This document shows positions 19,759-28,561 of a stretch of DNA of 64,000 bases, piece after piece; position 1 is the stretch's first letter, and each line of letters begins with the position of its first letter. The DNA is from Calothrix sp. PCC 7103 (lineage in GTDB: Bacteria > Cyanobacteriota > Cyanobacteriia > Cyanobacteriales > Nostocaceae). The notes under the pieces were generated by a model. That model saw only the letters and a list, made by a program, of their open reading frames with translations. It was not told the DNA's origin and did no database searches. A program made the translations under genes and the position numbers. Where the stretch lies: NCBI RefSeq assembly GCF_000331305.1, contig NZ_KB217478.1, positions 1,967,679-2,031,678 of the forward strand, written 5' to 3'.

Positions 19759-21217
19759 GATGCCAGGTTGTGCCTTCTTTGGTGTCTATTAAGGTGATAC
19801 CTTGTGCTTGTAGTTCGTTGCGGATGCGGTCGCTTTCGGCAAAATTTTTGTTTGACCTTGCTTCGGTACGTTGTTTGATTAATTTATCAATGTCCGCATC
19901 GCTTAGTCCAGTACTACTGGTTTCGTCAACTTCTAACTTGGCTTCTAAACCGAGAACGTGCGCGAGTGTGACTAATGTGTTCCAAGCTGTCTGTAGTTCT
20001 GCGGTGGGAGTTTCGATTTTACCTTGATGTACCAAGATGTTACCTTCGCGAATCAACTTTTTAGCTAGTTCAAAAAGCACAGCTAAACTACCCGAAAAGT
20101 TGAGGTCGTCATCCCCAAATTCCTCAAAGCGCTGGATAAGAGTTTTATCAACTTGATTATCATTATCGGTAAAACAAAGCTTTTCACCAAACTGTTCGCC
20201 AAATAGTAACCCTTCTTGAAGAGTTTTCCAGTTATTGACGGCGCCTACAATTGCTTCTTCGGTAAAATCTAAGGGTTTGCGGTAATGTGCCTGCAAAACA
20301 AATAACCTTATCGCCATTGGGTCGATGGGTTGTGGGTACTTTGCCCATTTGCCATCTAGCAGTTCGCGGATGGTTATAAAATTACCCAGCGACTTCGACA
20401 TTTTTTTGCCATCTACAACCACCATGCCATTGTGCATCCAATAGTTTGCTAGTGGTTTGTGTGTGGCACCCTCTGACTGAGCTATTTCATTTTCGTGGTG
20501 CGGAAATACTAAATCTCCACCACCGCTATGAATATCAATTGTTTCACCAAATTGCGCGCGAATCATCGCTGAACATTCGATGTGCCATCCTGGGCGTCCT
20601 TTACCCCACGGTGAGTCCCAACTTGGTTCACCAGGTTTAGCAGCTTTCCACAAAGCAAAATCAAGCGGATATTGTTTTTTCTGACTTTCTGCATCTTCTA
20701 CGTCTACCCTACCACTGGCGCCTGCTTGCATTTGTTCGAGATTGCGTCCTGATAACTTTCCATAAGTATGGAAACTGTGAACTCGGTAGTAAACATCACC
20801 ACCTGCTGCATAAGCCAAATCTTGCTCTTCAAGATTCTTAATTAAAGCTTCAATTTCTGAAATATGTTCAGTTGCACGGGGGTAAAAATCCGCATCCATG
20901 ACATTCAAACGGCGGATATCCTCGAAGTAGGCATCAATAAAACGATTCGATACTGCCTCCATCGTCGAATCTTGTTCGCGCGCACGGTTAAGAATTTTAT
21001 CGTCAATATCAGTAAAATTTTGAATGTAGCGTACTTGATACCCGCGCCATTGGAGATAACGACGAAGTACATCCCAAACGATGTACGAACGCGCATGACC
21101 TAAGTGGCAGTAGTCATACACTGTCACTCCGCAGCAATACATTTTTACCAAACCTGGTTCAACAGTCTCAAAAGGTTCCTGGCGCCGGGTGAGGGTATTG
21201 TAAACGGTTAGGGTCAT
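19751..21217 (-). CDS. cysS: Cysteinyl-tRNA synthetase
   Basis: Class I aminoacyl-tRNA synthetase charging tRNA-Cys. Zinc ligands include Cys29 (MYCCGVTVYD), Cys215 and the PHHENE segment (240-244). The HIGH motif appears as HLGH (38-41) and KMSKS at 272-276. Length of 488 is normal and the start ATG 21217 gives the typical MTLTVYNTLTRR opening. The last residues (HRM and stop) are encoded by a copy of the GGATGTAAC repeat, so the extreme C-terminus is lineage-specific. Confidence 0.97.
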   Translation of the reverse strand: MTLTVYNTLTRRQEPFETVEPGLVKMYCCGVTVYDYCHLGHARSYIVWDVLRRYLQWRGYQVRYIQNFTDIDDKILNRAREQDSTMEAVSNRFIDAYFEDIRRLNVMDADFYPRATEHISEIEALIKNLEEQDLAYAAGGDVYYRVHSFHTYGKLSGRNLEQMQAGASGRVDVEDAESQKKQYPLDFALWKAAKPGEPSWDSPWGKGRPGWHIECSAMIRAQFGETIDIHSGGGDLVFPHHENEIAQSEGATHKPLANYWMHNGMVVVDGKKMSKSLGNFITIRELLDGKWAKYPQPIDPMAIRLFVLQAHYRKPLDFTEEAIVGAVNNWKTLQEGLLFGEQFGEKLCFTDNDNQVDKTLIQRFEEFGDDDLNFSGSLAVLFELAKKLIREGNILVHQGKIETPTAELQTAWNTLVTLAHVLGLEAKLEVDETSSTGLSDADIDKLIKQRTEARSNKNFAESDRIRNELQAQGITLIDTKEGTTWHRM

Positions 21218-21358
21218 AGCGATTTCTGAGTCTCAACAAGAAATGAGCAATAATATGTTTAGCCATTGGGACGATGCCGCCCCTGCATCCCTATGCTAAT
21301 GTTTTCGGTACTATTTACGCTACAAATTTATTTAAATTAAATTCCTTTGTGTCGCATT

Positions 21359-22510
21359 ATGCAAACACTTACCTCTGAATCTCAAACAATGGACGCAGCC
21401 AAACAAGGATTACCAGTAACAATTATTACTGGATTCCTAGGTAGCGGAAAAACAACATTACTGAATCACATTTTGACAAACCAGCAGGGTTTGAAAACTG
21501 CTGTATTAGTAAACGAATTTGGCGAAATTGGTATTGATAACGAATTAGTAGTCTCCACCGACGAGAACATGGTGGAATTAAGCAACGGTTGTATTTGCTG
21601 CACCATCAACAGCGATTTAGTCGATGCTGTCTACAAAGTACTCGAACGCGACTCTAATATCGATTATTTGGTAGTAGAAACAACCGGACTCGCCGACCCC
21701 TTACCAGTTGCACTAACCTTCCTAGGCACCGAACTACGCGATTTAACTCGCTTAGACTCAATTATCACCGTAGTTGACGCAGCAAATTACAGCTTAGATT
21801 TATTCAACTCCGAAGCAGCACACAGTCAAATTGCCTACGGTGACGTAATATTACTTAACAAAACCGACTTAGTAACAGAAACCGAATTAACCGACTTAGA
21901 AAGAAAAATCAACGAAGTCAAAGAAGGTGCCCGTATCATCCGCACCAAAAACTCACAAGTACCCCTAGGGTTAATACTCAGCGTCGGTTTATTCGAGTCA
22001 GATAAATACTTTGAAGTTGACGACCACGAACACGACCATCACGAACACGACCACGACCACTCAGCTTGCGGTCATGATCATAGTCACGACCATCACGAAC
22101 ATAACCACGATGAACATGACCACGACCATTCAACCTGTGGTCATGACCATAGTCACGACCACGACCACCATCATCACTCCGACCATTTAGAAAATGATGG
22201 GTTTACATCAATTTCCTTCCAAAGCGATAAACCCTTCATAATCAGAAAATTCCAATATTTTCTAGACAACCAACTACCCACAAACGTATTCCGAGCCAAA
22301 GGAATAATGTGGTTTGAAGAAAGTCCCAAACGCCACATATTCCACTTATGCGGCAAACGTTTCACAATGGATGACTCCGAGTGGCAAGGCGCCAAGAAAA
22401 ACCAAGTAGTCCTAATAGGTCAAAACCTAGACAAAGAAACACTACTCAAACAAATTGAAAACTGCTTAAAAACACCTTCCACAACACGCGGTCAAGGATT
22501 CGGCAAATAG
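21359..22510 (+). CDS. CobW/COG0523 family GTPase with His-rich metal-binding tract
   Basis: G3E P-loop GTPase of the CobW/ZNG1 group, predicted metal chaperone or insertase. Walker A is GFLGSGKT (residues 25-32) and the metal-binding CxCC motif GCICC lies at about 77-81. Residues about 219-278 are an exceptional His/Asp tract made of HDH, HEHD and CGHDHSHD repeats, probably a zinc (or nickel/cobalt) store. The CobW C-terminal domain follows (ISFQSDKPF, then FRAKGIMWF). The start is ATG 21359; an upstream TTG at 21347 adds four residues. It is not in an operon with cobalamin, urease or nitrile hydratase genes. No convincing Zur box is seen upstream. Confidence 0.88.
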   Translation: MQTLTSESQTMDAAKQGLPVTIITGFLGSGKTTLLNHILTNQQGLKTAVLVNEFGEIGIDNELVVSTDENMVELSNGCICCTINSDLVDAVYKVLERDSNIDYLVVETTGLADPLPVALTFLGTELRDLTRLDSIITVVDAANYSLDLFNSEAAHSQIAYGDVILLNKTDLVTETELTDLERKINEVKEGARIIRTKNSQVPLGLILSVGLFESDKYFEVDDHEHDHHEHDHDHSACGHDHSHDHHEHNHDEHDHDHSTCGHDHSHDHDHHHHSDHLENDGFTSISFQSDKPFIIRKFQYFLDNQLPTNVFRAKGIMWFEESPKRHIFHLCGKRFTMDDSEWQGAKKNQVVLIGQNLDKETLLKQIENCLKTPSTTRGQGFGK

Positions 22511-22550
22511 TGCTGAGTGCTAAGTGTTGATAAAATGATAAGTTAACTCT

Positions 22551-22578
22551 TGTGGAACGGGCATCCTTGCCCGTCCCC
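22551..22578. repeat. GGAACGGGCATCCTTGCCCG hairpin repeat
   Basis: ACGGGCATCCTTGCCCGT forms a short stem-loop between convergent genes. The same motif type (CTTGTGG...CGGGCATCC) recurs at 63840 and in part near 29978, so it is a dispersed repeat. Confidence 0.5.
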
Positions 22579-22579
22579 T

Positions 22580-22933
22580 TTACGATTTTATTAAAGGCTC
22601 TGAAGCTGAATTAAATAATTCGGATTGAAAATGGTTGTGTTCTAAATATTCTTGAAATAACTCAAAAAAACGCTCTAATGCCTTACGTTCATCTTCAGAG
22701 TAAAAAAGGATTATCTTGTCCCAAGACTGACTAGAAGTAACATCAAACTTTTCTTTAACCCATGATTGAAATTCGGTAAAATGTTTTTCCTGCTCAGTTT
22801 GAGTAATTCCTAATTCGCGACGAGCAAGGATATAACCAGCTATACAAGAGCGGAGATTACTAATTGCTGGTTTACCCAGATACATAGAAGGTCTTTTTTG
22901 AATTTTAGAGATGAGTTCGTAAAGGTTGCTCAT
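22580..22933 (-). CDS. Hypothetical protein, 117 aa
   Basis: Small soluble protein, unrecognised by name. It has a conserved-looking N-terminus (LYELISKIQKRPSMYLGKP) followed by a helical, Glu-rich body ending in EHNHFQSELFNS. The RPSMYLG opening resembles small uncharacterised bacterial proteins, but I cannot assign a role. Its own promoter is likely, because the neighbours are convergent or separated by repeats. Confidence 0.65.
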   Translation of the reverse strand: MSNLYELISKIQKRPSMYLGKPAISNLRSCIAGYILARRELGITQTEQEKHFTEFQSWVKEKFDVTSSQSWDKIILFYSEDERKALERFFELFQEYLEHNHFQSELFNSASEPLIKS

Positions 22934-22998
22934 ATATATATTCCCTATTTAAAAATCAATAGTTTACTATTCATTCATGATTTTGCAAAACATACGAA

Positions 22999-23028
22999 TG
23001 TAGAGACCGAATTAATTCGGTCTCTACA
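22999..23028. repeat. 30-bp perfect palindrome, GTAGAGAC family, downstream of pilQ
   Basis: TGTAGAGACCGAATT followed by its exact complement. It lies just past the end of pilQ (minus strand) and may terminate the pil operon. Same family as 16639. Confidence 0.75.
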
Positions 23029-23057
23029 CAATTAAATCAAATTTTACAAATGTTTCA

Positions 23058-25472
23058 CTACTTTCTTGGTACCTGTAAACCGCGACGTTCGAGCATTTGC
23101 CGTACTTCAGGACTTGGGTTGTAGTTGTAACCGTAAGAAGAACGCTCAGAGTCATCAAGAACTTGAGGTGTTAATAAAACAATTACCTCGTTACGTGTAT
23201 TCTCTCGGTTTGTTCTTCTAAACAAAGAACCAAGAATTGGAATATCCCCCAAAATAGGAAGTTTTGAAACAGTTGTTCTGTCTTGGTCTTGAATAATACC
23301 GCTAAGAATCAGTGTTTGTCCATCACGCAAACGAACTAAGCCAGAATTCAAGGAGCGTTCAGAAACTAAGAAAATTCTGTTACTACTGCCGTTACTTAAA
23401 TTTACATTTTCTGAAGCTTGAGGCGCCCGAACGTTTGGAGCAACTGACAAAGAAACAAAGCCGTTGTCATCAATCCGGTCTACTTTAACTGCTACAGTTA
23501 AACCGACATTTTCTTTCTCAACGGTGATTGTTTCAGTCGAAGTACCATCACCTCGCGATATTTCACGCTTAAAGTTACCAACAACTTGCTGTGTCAAGTT
23601 TACATTTGCTGTTTGACCTTCTTGAACAATTAAGGTTGGGTCAGTCAAAATCTTCGCATTGCGGTTTTGTACCTGTGCCTGTATCGAAGCAAGAAAACGT
23701 TTGGGAAATTGATATAGTGATGGTAATCCGAACTGGGAGGTAGCACGAGTACCTTCAGCAAAAGCAGCTGTTTGCCTTCCGGTAGTAGGGTCAGTAGTAA
23801 TAGTGACTGTATCTGGTGTACCAGGTGTAAAGTCTGTTAAACCAGGAGTTGTAGGTGAATTAGTTGTTGGAGAAATTGGATTAAGAAATGTTGCGTTACC
23901 TGGTATGTCAGTTACAACCCGACCATCCTGAAGAACTCTTAAACCTGAACCTCCATTAGGTACTGTAAAAGTACCATTCGCATCGAGTAATGGTGCAGAA
24001 CCAGCGTATGGGTTAGCAATTGTTGGTGTGCTAGTTAAACTACCGCTTGCTTCAGCGCTGGTTGCTGGTCTGGAACCGCCAAAGTTTAAATTTGCAGAAC
24101 CACCATCACTAGTGAAGAAATTGTTCCCAATACCAAAAGAGAAACTGGTATTAAAATCCTTTATTCCTGACAAGTTAACGTCAACAATTTTGACGTTGAC
24201 TGCTACTTGGCGCCGCCTCACATCCAGCTGACTTAACTGTGCCATTGCTAGTTCAACGTGTTTGGGCGTACCAATTAAAGTAATAGAATTAGTACGCTGG
24301 TCACCTAGTGCTTGCAAACCTCGAAGTAAAGGTGAAGAGTATTTAGAATCTTCTAATGATAAACGTTCAACTCTTGTTTCTGTAGTGGTTTGAGTCTGAG
24401 TTACAGGGTTGGCGCCTTGTCCTACAGGTATTGCACTGACGCTAGTAACTTGACGCTCTCTGCTGATGGCACTTTCGGCACCCAAACCAACTAAAAAGTT
24501 CAGTGCTACATCGACTGTTACTTGGTTCAGTCGTAAGTTCCGCATTACTGTATCGCGGCTAGAGTTTGGCAGTCTGGGACCTACGAAGATTGTGCGTCCA
24601 CTGCGGTTTGCTTCTAGTCCGCTTAAGCGTAAAACGTAATTAAATACGTCTTGTACGGGTTCGTTTTGAATGTCGAGCGATACTTTAAGTCCTTCTCCTG
24701 GTCCAGATGCTGCTGGTTGTCCACCACCTGCTGCGGTTGGGTCTACTGAAGAGTATGCCAAGTTCATGTTGGCAGCGCGCGCAAGTAATGATAGGACTTC
24801 ACGAACTGGTGCATCGCGTAGTACTAAGCGAGGTACTCGTTCTTGTGTTCCTAAATCAATTACGCTGGGTGATGCGTCTATTGCGGAAATTGCAATGTCT
24901 CCTACTGGTGGCGCCACTGCACGAGGTAAGAATGGTGGTGCGACGTTGGAAGGTTGACCGGGTTCTGTTATGGGTGCGGTTTGAGCGTTGCTAATGCCAG
25001 CAGGTGGCGCCAGTGGTGCTGTGGGTACTGTGGGAGGTGTTGCTGCTACAGTTCCATCACCAGGTGTGAAACTGAGGGTTAAACCGTCGCGACTGCGTTC
25101 TACTGGTTGGGCGCTTGGAGTTCCATTGCTACCTGTAACTACGACGCGAACGCTGTTGGCATCAAGTTGGTTAATTGCGACTGAGGCAATACCAGGGGCA
25201 GGATTATCTTGACGAAAGTTATTGCCTTCTGGTAAACGTAATTGGGTGTTAATTATGTCGGCGACTAGGGTGTTGCCGCGTTTGGTTGTAAATACTTGGG
25301 CACGTTCTCCAGAAGATGCTTCTAATACTAGGTTGACTCCTGAATCAACGGGGTTTATTTTTACGCGGGTTACTTGTGTTACTTGCGCGAAAACTGGCTG
25401 TGCTGCGAAGATTGCAGCGGTGGCGCCAAGGACGAAAGCACTATTTATATTACCGTGAAGTTTCACGTTCAT
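23058..25472 (-). CDS. pilQ: Type IV pilus secretin PilQ with AMIN domain, 804 aa
   Basis: Outer-membrane secretin through which type IV pili are extruded; in cyanobacteria needed for motility and DNA uptake. Seen in order: signal peptide (residues 1-29, ending AAQPVFAQ), AMIN domain (about 35-130, peptidoglycan binding), a Pro-rich linker (about 140-200), STN/secretin N domains (about 215-430), a Gly/Thr/Pro-rich insert (about 470-580), and the secretin core (590-775) with the signatures NVNLTQQVVG, GQTLILSGII and PILGDIPILGSLF. Last gene of pilM-pilN-pilO-pilQ. The 240-bp gap before it, with a dispersed repeat, is larger than the other gaps in the operon. Confidence 0.95.
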   Translation of the reverse strand: MNVKLHGNINSAFVLGATAAIFAAQPVFAQVTQVTRVKINPVDSGVNLVLEASSGERAQVFTTKRGNTLVADIINTQLRLPEGNNFRQDNPAPGIASVAINQLDANSVRVVVTGSNGTPSAQPVERSRDGLTLSFTPGDGTVAATPPTVPTAPLAPPAGISNAQTAPITEPGQPSNVAPPFLPRAVAPPVGDIAISAIDASPSVIDLGTQERVPRLVLRDAPVREVLSLLARAANMNLAYSSVDPTAAGGGQPAASGPGEGLKVSLDIQNEPVQDVFNYVLRLSGLEANRSGRTIFVGPRLPNSSRDTVMRNLRLNQVTVDVALNFLVGLGAESAISRERQVTSVSAIPVGQGANPVTQTQTTTETRVERLSLEDSKYSSPLLRGLQALGDQRTNSITLIGTPKHVELAMAQLSQLDVRRRQVAVNVKIVDVNLSGIKDFNTSFSFGIGNNFFTSDGGSANLNFGGSRPATSAEASGSLTSTPTIANPYAGSAPLLDANGTFTVPNGGSGLRVLQDGRVVTDIPGNATFLNPISPTTNSPTTPGLTDFTPGTPDTVTITTDPTTGRQTAAFAEGTRATSQFGLPSLYQFPKRFLASIQAQVQNRNAKILTDPTLIVQEGQTANVNLTQQVVGNFKREISRGDGTSTETITVEKENVGLTVAVKVDRIDDNGFVSLSVAPNVRAPQASENVNLSNGSSNRIFLVSERSLNSGLVRLRDGQTLILSGIIQDQDRTTVSKLPILGDIPILGSLFRRTNRENTRNEVIVLLTPQVLDDSERSSYGYNYNPSPEVRQMLERRGLQVPRK

Positions 25473-25599
25473 TCCTCACTGAAAATAAAGTAAAAGTTTG
25501 TTTAGTTTTGTGGGGCGTTAGATTTGAATCAAATTTTCACATTGCTGCAATTGTTTGAATTGAATTGAACCTGTTCGCGTGTTTTTTTTACGTATATAG

Positions 25600-25655
25600 A
25601 AATAGAGAGACGAACCGCAAAGGACACGAAGGACGCAAAGGAAGGGAAGAAAGAA
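25600..25655. repeat. ACCGCAAAGGACACGAAGGA type dispersed repeat between pilO and pilQ
   Basis: GACGAACCGCAAAGGACACG followed by AAGGACGCAAAGGAAGG. A diverged inverted copy lies at about 46345-46393. It occupies the only large gap in the pil operon. Confidence 0.6.
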
Positions 25656-25712
25656 GCTACTCGGCAGGAAAACTACGTTTACGTTCCTCAGCATCACACT
25701 CAGCATTCCTAA

Positions 25713-26480
25713 CTATTTCGGCGGTTCAGCTGGTTTTACTTGCGCTGCTGCTGTTTCTTGGGGTGTGAGTGGCATTAGCGCTTGTAGTTGGAAGTTTGTA
25801 GAAATTTGGACTGGCCCAATCATTCGGATTGGTTTTCCTAGTGCGTCGTTAGCTACTTCTTGGTTGAGTTTTGAGTCGTAGTCTTTAACTAGCAATAATG
25901 GCTGTAATCGCTCGATATTGCGAAGAATTGACTGGGTTTGATCGTATGTACCCGTAAATTCAATGTTTATTTTGCTACGTTTTAATTTGCCGTTGACTAA
26001 CGGGCCAAAAGTTCCATCGCTAATGATTTCACTCTTTTGAGCGTCAGGTGTGTATTTCCGCATTTTGGCTTTGACGGCGTTTCCTGGTAACAAATCGTTA
26101 CCTGATTCTACTAGTCGGTTCAAATCAATTAGCAGCGTGTCTAAGGTGTTTTCGTTGGCAAATAGACCTAAAACCTGTGTTTGCTGAACTTTAGCTTGAG
26201 CTAGTTCTTTTTTTACAGTGTCAATCTGTTTGATGCTGTCTTTTTTCTGCTGAATTTGACCTTGTAAGTCGGTTTGCTTGGTTTGCTGCTGTTGGAATGT
26301 TTCCCAACTTGGTAAAACCATGTTCATTCCTACAAAAGCTGCTCCACCAAGTCCTAGCAGACCGATTAAGATACCGCCGATTTTTGGTGTAAAACTTATA
26401 CCAAAAATGACGGGATACGGAGGGGCGGCTTCTTCAAACCCTCCACCACCTTCAAAATCTAAATCTTCACTATAAGTCAT
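25713..26480 (-). CDS. pilO: Type IV pilus assembly protein PilO, 255 aa
   Basis: Inner-membrane alignment-complex protein that dimerises with PilN. A cytoplasmic acidic N-terminus (SEDLDFEGGGGFEE) precedes one membrane helix (about 33-53, IGGILIGLLGLGGAAFVGM), a coiled-coil (about 58-100, rich in Gln/Lys), and a ferredoxin-like C-terminal domain. A Pro/Ala tail ends the protein. ATG overlaps the pilN stop by four bases, so translation is coupled. Assigned by position and topology more than by sequence signature. Confidence 0.85.
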   Translation of the reverse strand: MTYSEDLDFEGGGGFEEAAPPYPVIFGISFTPKIGGILIGLLGLGGAAFVGMNMVLPSWETFQQQQTKQTDLQGQIQQKKDSIKQIDTVKKELAQAKVQQTQVLGLFANENTLDTLLIDLNRLVESGNDLLPGNAVKAKMRKYTPDAQKSEIISDGTFGPLVNGKLKRSKINIEFTGTYDQTQSILRNIERLQPLLLVKDYDSKLNQEVANDALGKPIRMIGPVQISTNFQLQALMPLTPQETAAAQVKPAEPPK

Positions 26481-27256
26481 CGCTGAAGCGCTCCTGTTTG
26501 TTGCAAACTACGAATACGAGCCACTAGTCCAACTGTACCTTTTTGTTCTAATTCGCGCATCAGTTCAGATGCTGGAACATCACTCAGACTAGATTGGATA
26601 GTGTATTTCACTACCTTTGGTAGCTTTGCTCCTTGGGGGAGTCCACCAGGAGGCGCCGGAGCTTCTGCTAACTCGGCGTTTGTAATTCGCACTTCTTTCG
26701 CTTTTAAAAATCGCGACTGTTGTAATGTCACTAAGAAATCATTGACATCAGCAAACGAACGCGCGAATCCTCCTAGTTCGATTGCTCCTGCTTGGCTTTG
26801 TGTTTGTCCTGCTGGTGGAGGTGTTGATGCTGCCGCAGGTGCCGCTGCTGCAATATGTTTAACGTTTTCCAACTGTACTGAGGCAGGAATACGCTCTCGA
26901 ACATCCTGAAGTATGGCAGACCAAGGACGAATTTGGTCGAATACTGTCACCAGAGCTTGGGTTTCACTCTTAACTTGAGTGATTTCTTGTCTGATTTTAT
27001 TAATATTCCCAATTTCAGCTTCCAATTTTTGGTTTTCTTGCTCTAATTGGGCAATATTTTGCTGTAATTGTTCGTTTTGCGATTGCAAAAACCACCAGCC
27101 AGTTCCAACTAGTGCCAGTGTGAAAGCTGCAACTGCTCCACCAATGTACAACGGAGTTAAATCTCCTGGTGACATGGGAGCTTTCTTGATTCTGGTGCCA
27201 TCGTTCTTTGGAACTGGCGCCCGGTCTTTGAGAAAATTAATATCTAAACTGTACAT
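26477..27256 (-). CDS. pilN: Type IV pilus assembly protein PilN, 259 aa
   Basis: Partner of PilM and PilO. The N-terminus MYSLDINFLKDR is the PilM-binding INxL-type motif (here INFLKDR), followed by one membrane helix at about 34-54, a coiled-coil (about 56-100) and a periplasmic domain. Only three bases separate it from pilM, and it overlaps pilO by four. An Ala/Pro-rich insertion near residues 135-155 breaks the periplasmic domain. Confidence 0.88.
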   Translation of the reverse strand: MYSLDINFLKDRAPVPKNDGTRIKKAPMSPGDLTPLYIGGAVAAFTLALVGTGWWFLQSQNEQLQQNIAQLEQENQKLEAEIGNINKIRQEITQVKSETQALVTVFDQIRPWSAILQDVRERIPASVQLENVKHIAAAAPAAASTPPPAGQTQSQAGAIELGGFARSFADVNDFLVTLQQSRFLKAKEVRITNAELAEAPAPPGGLPQGAKLPKVVKYTIQSSLSDVPASELMRELEQKGTVGLVARIRSLQQTGALQR

Positions 27257-27259
27257 TGC

Positions 27260-28366
27260 TTATACCTCCCTCATTCCAAGACCAAGAACTATCCCTAGTC
27301 CAGGACGTTGCATTGTTGGGTATTTTTCATCGTCGATAGCAAGAGAATTGGCGCCAACTGGGTCGATTTGGGTAGTAGGCAAACTCAAGCGTTGAGTAAA
27401 GAACTCATCCATCTGTGCTAGTCCACCACCAGGCCCTGCCAGCAATATTTGCGCGACCTCTAGGTTTTCACTTTGATTCAAGTAGAAATCTATCGAACGA
27501 CGCAATTCATCGGTGAGTTCTCCTAAAACCCTCATCATCGCTGCCATACCAGGGTTAACAGCGGTTTGCCCAGTTTTACCACCATCCATTCCACTCGAAG
27601 GAATTGTCATTCCTTGTAAGAGTTCCATATCGCGCGATGCTGGTAAATTCATCGCACGCGATAACGCCATTTGCATCTGATATGTACCAATTGGTACTGT
27701 TCGTGAGAACTGCGGTACACCGTTGACAATAATCGCAATTTCCGTGCTGTCGAACTCAATATCAACCAACACAGCTGCTTCCTGTGGACCAAATTGACGT
27801 AATTGTTCACGAATCGTCCGAATCAGCGCAAAACTGCTTATCTCCAGAACATCGACTTGTAACCCTGCCTGCTCAAATGTCCTGATATACGTATCAGTTA
27901 CATCCTTGCGCGTTGCTACAAGTAATACCTGAACTTTTTCAATACCATCTTCATCGACAAAGTAACCTAGTTTCTGATAATCTACATCAGCTTCTTCGCG
28001 AGGATATGGCAAATACAGCCCTGCTTCGTGGTTAAGCACCATTTCTCGCAGTTCTTTATCGTCTAACTCTGCTGGCACAGGTATTAGACGCACAATAGAA
28101 TCACGACCAGGTACGGCAGTTGCGACTCTAGAAACTTTGATTTTACTCTCAGCAAGTGCCTGCTGGATAATTTGTGCCATCGCTGGTGGGTCGGCAATTT
28201 GACCGTCAACGAAAACACCTTCGGGAACAGGCACCGATGTTAAAGCATCTAGTTTTAAACCTTGACGCTGTTTGCGAATGCGGGCAATATTAACCCGTTG
28301 TGGCGCCAGTTCGATGCCCACCCCTTTATTCGATTTCCCAAATTGACTGTTAAAGCGTTTAAGCAC
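27260..28366 (-). CDS. pilM: Type IV pilus assembly protein PilM (actin-like ATPase), 368 aa
   Basis: Cytoplasmic actin/FtsA-like protein that binds the tail of PilN and joins the pilus base. ASKHA-fold signatures: GVGIELAPQRVNIARI (phosphate 1-like, about 15-30), AAVLVDIEFDSTEIAI (about 195-210), and ILLAGPGGGLAQMDEF (adenosine-like, about 308-323). The start is GTG 28366; no in-frame ATG gives a full N-terminus. First gene of pilMNOQ. pilP, found in many proteobacteria, is absent, as is usual in cyanobacteria. Confidence 0.93.
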   Translation of the reverse strand: MLKRFNSQFGKSNKGVGIELAPQRVNIARIRKQRQGLKLDALTSVPVPEGVFVDGQIADPPAMAQIIQQALAESKIKVSRVATAVPGRDSIVRLIPVPAELDDKELREMVLNHEAGLYLPYPREEADVDYQKLGYFVDEDGIEKVQVLLVATRKDVTDTYIRTFEQAGLQVDVLEISSFALIRTIREQLRQFGPQEAAVLVDIEFDSTEIAIIVNGVPQFSRTVPIGTYQMQMALSRAMNLPASRDMELLQGMTIPSSGMDGGKTGQTAVNPGMAAMMRVLGELTDELRRSIDFYLNQSENLEVAQILLAGPGGGLAQMDEFFTQRLSLPTTQIDPVGANSLAIDDEKYPTMQRPGLGIVLGLGMREV

Positions 28367-28561
28367 AGTTTTGACCGCAGAACTGAAGAACTATGAAATA
28401 TTTTTATGATTAAAGTACGAACTATCCAGAAACCGGGTTTCTTTGGTTTCAATAATGATTTAGTTACACATACCCACTTACGAATTTATTTATTTAACCT
28501 ATAATCACCGCAATTCTGTATTCGTCTTTTACCCTCATTAACCTAAAAACCATCTCTTACA

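Noticed and set aside
24670-25458. Several open frames on the plus strand across pilQ
   Set aside because: Antisense shadows of a well-supported secretin gene.
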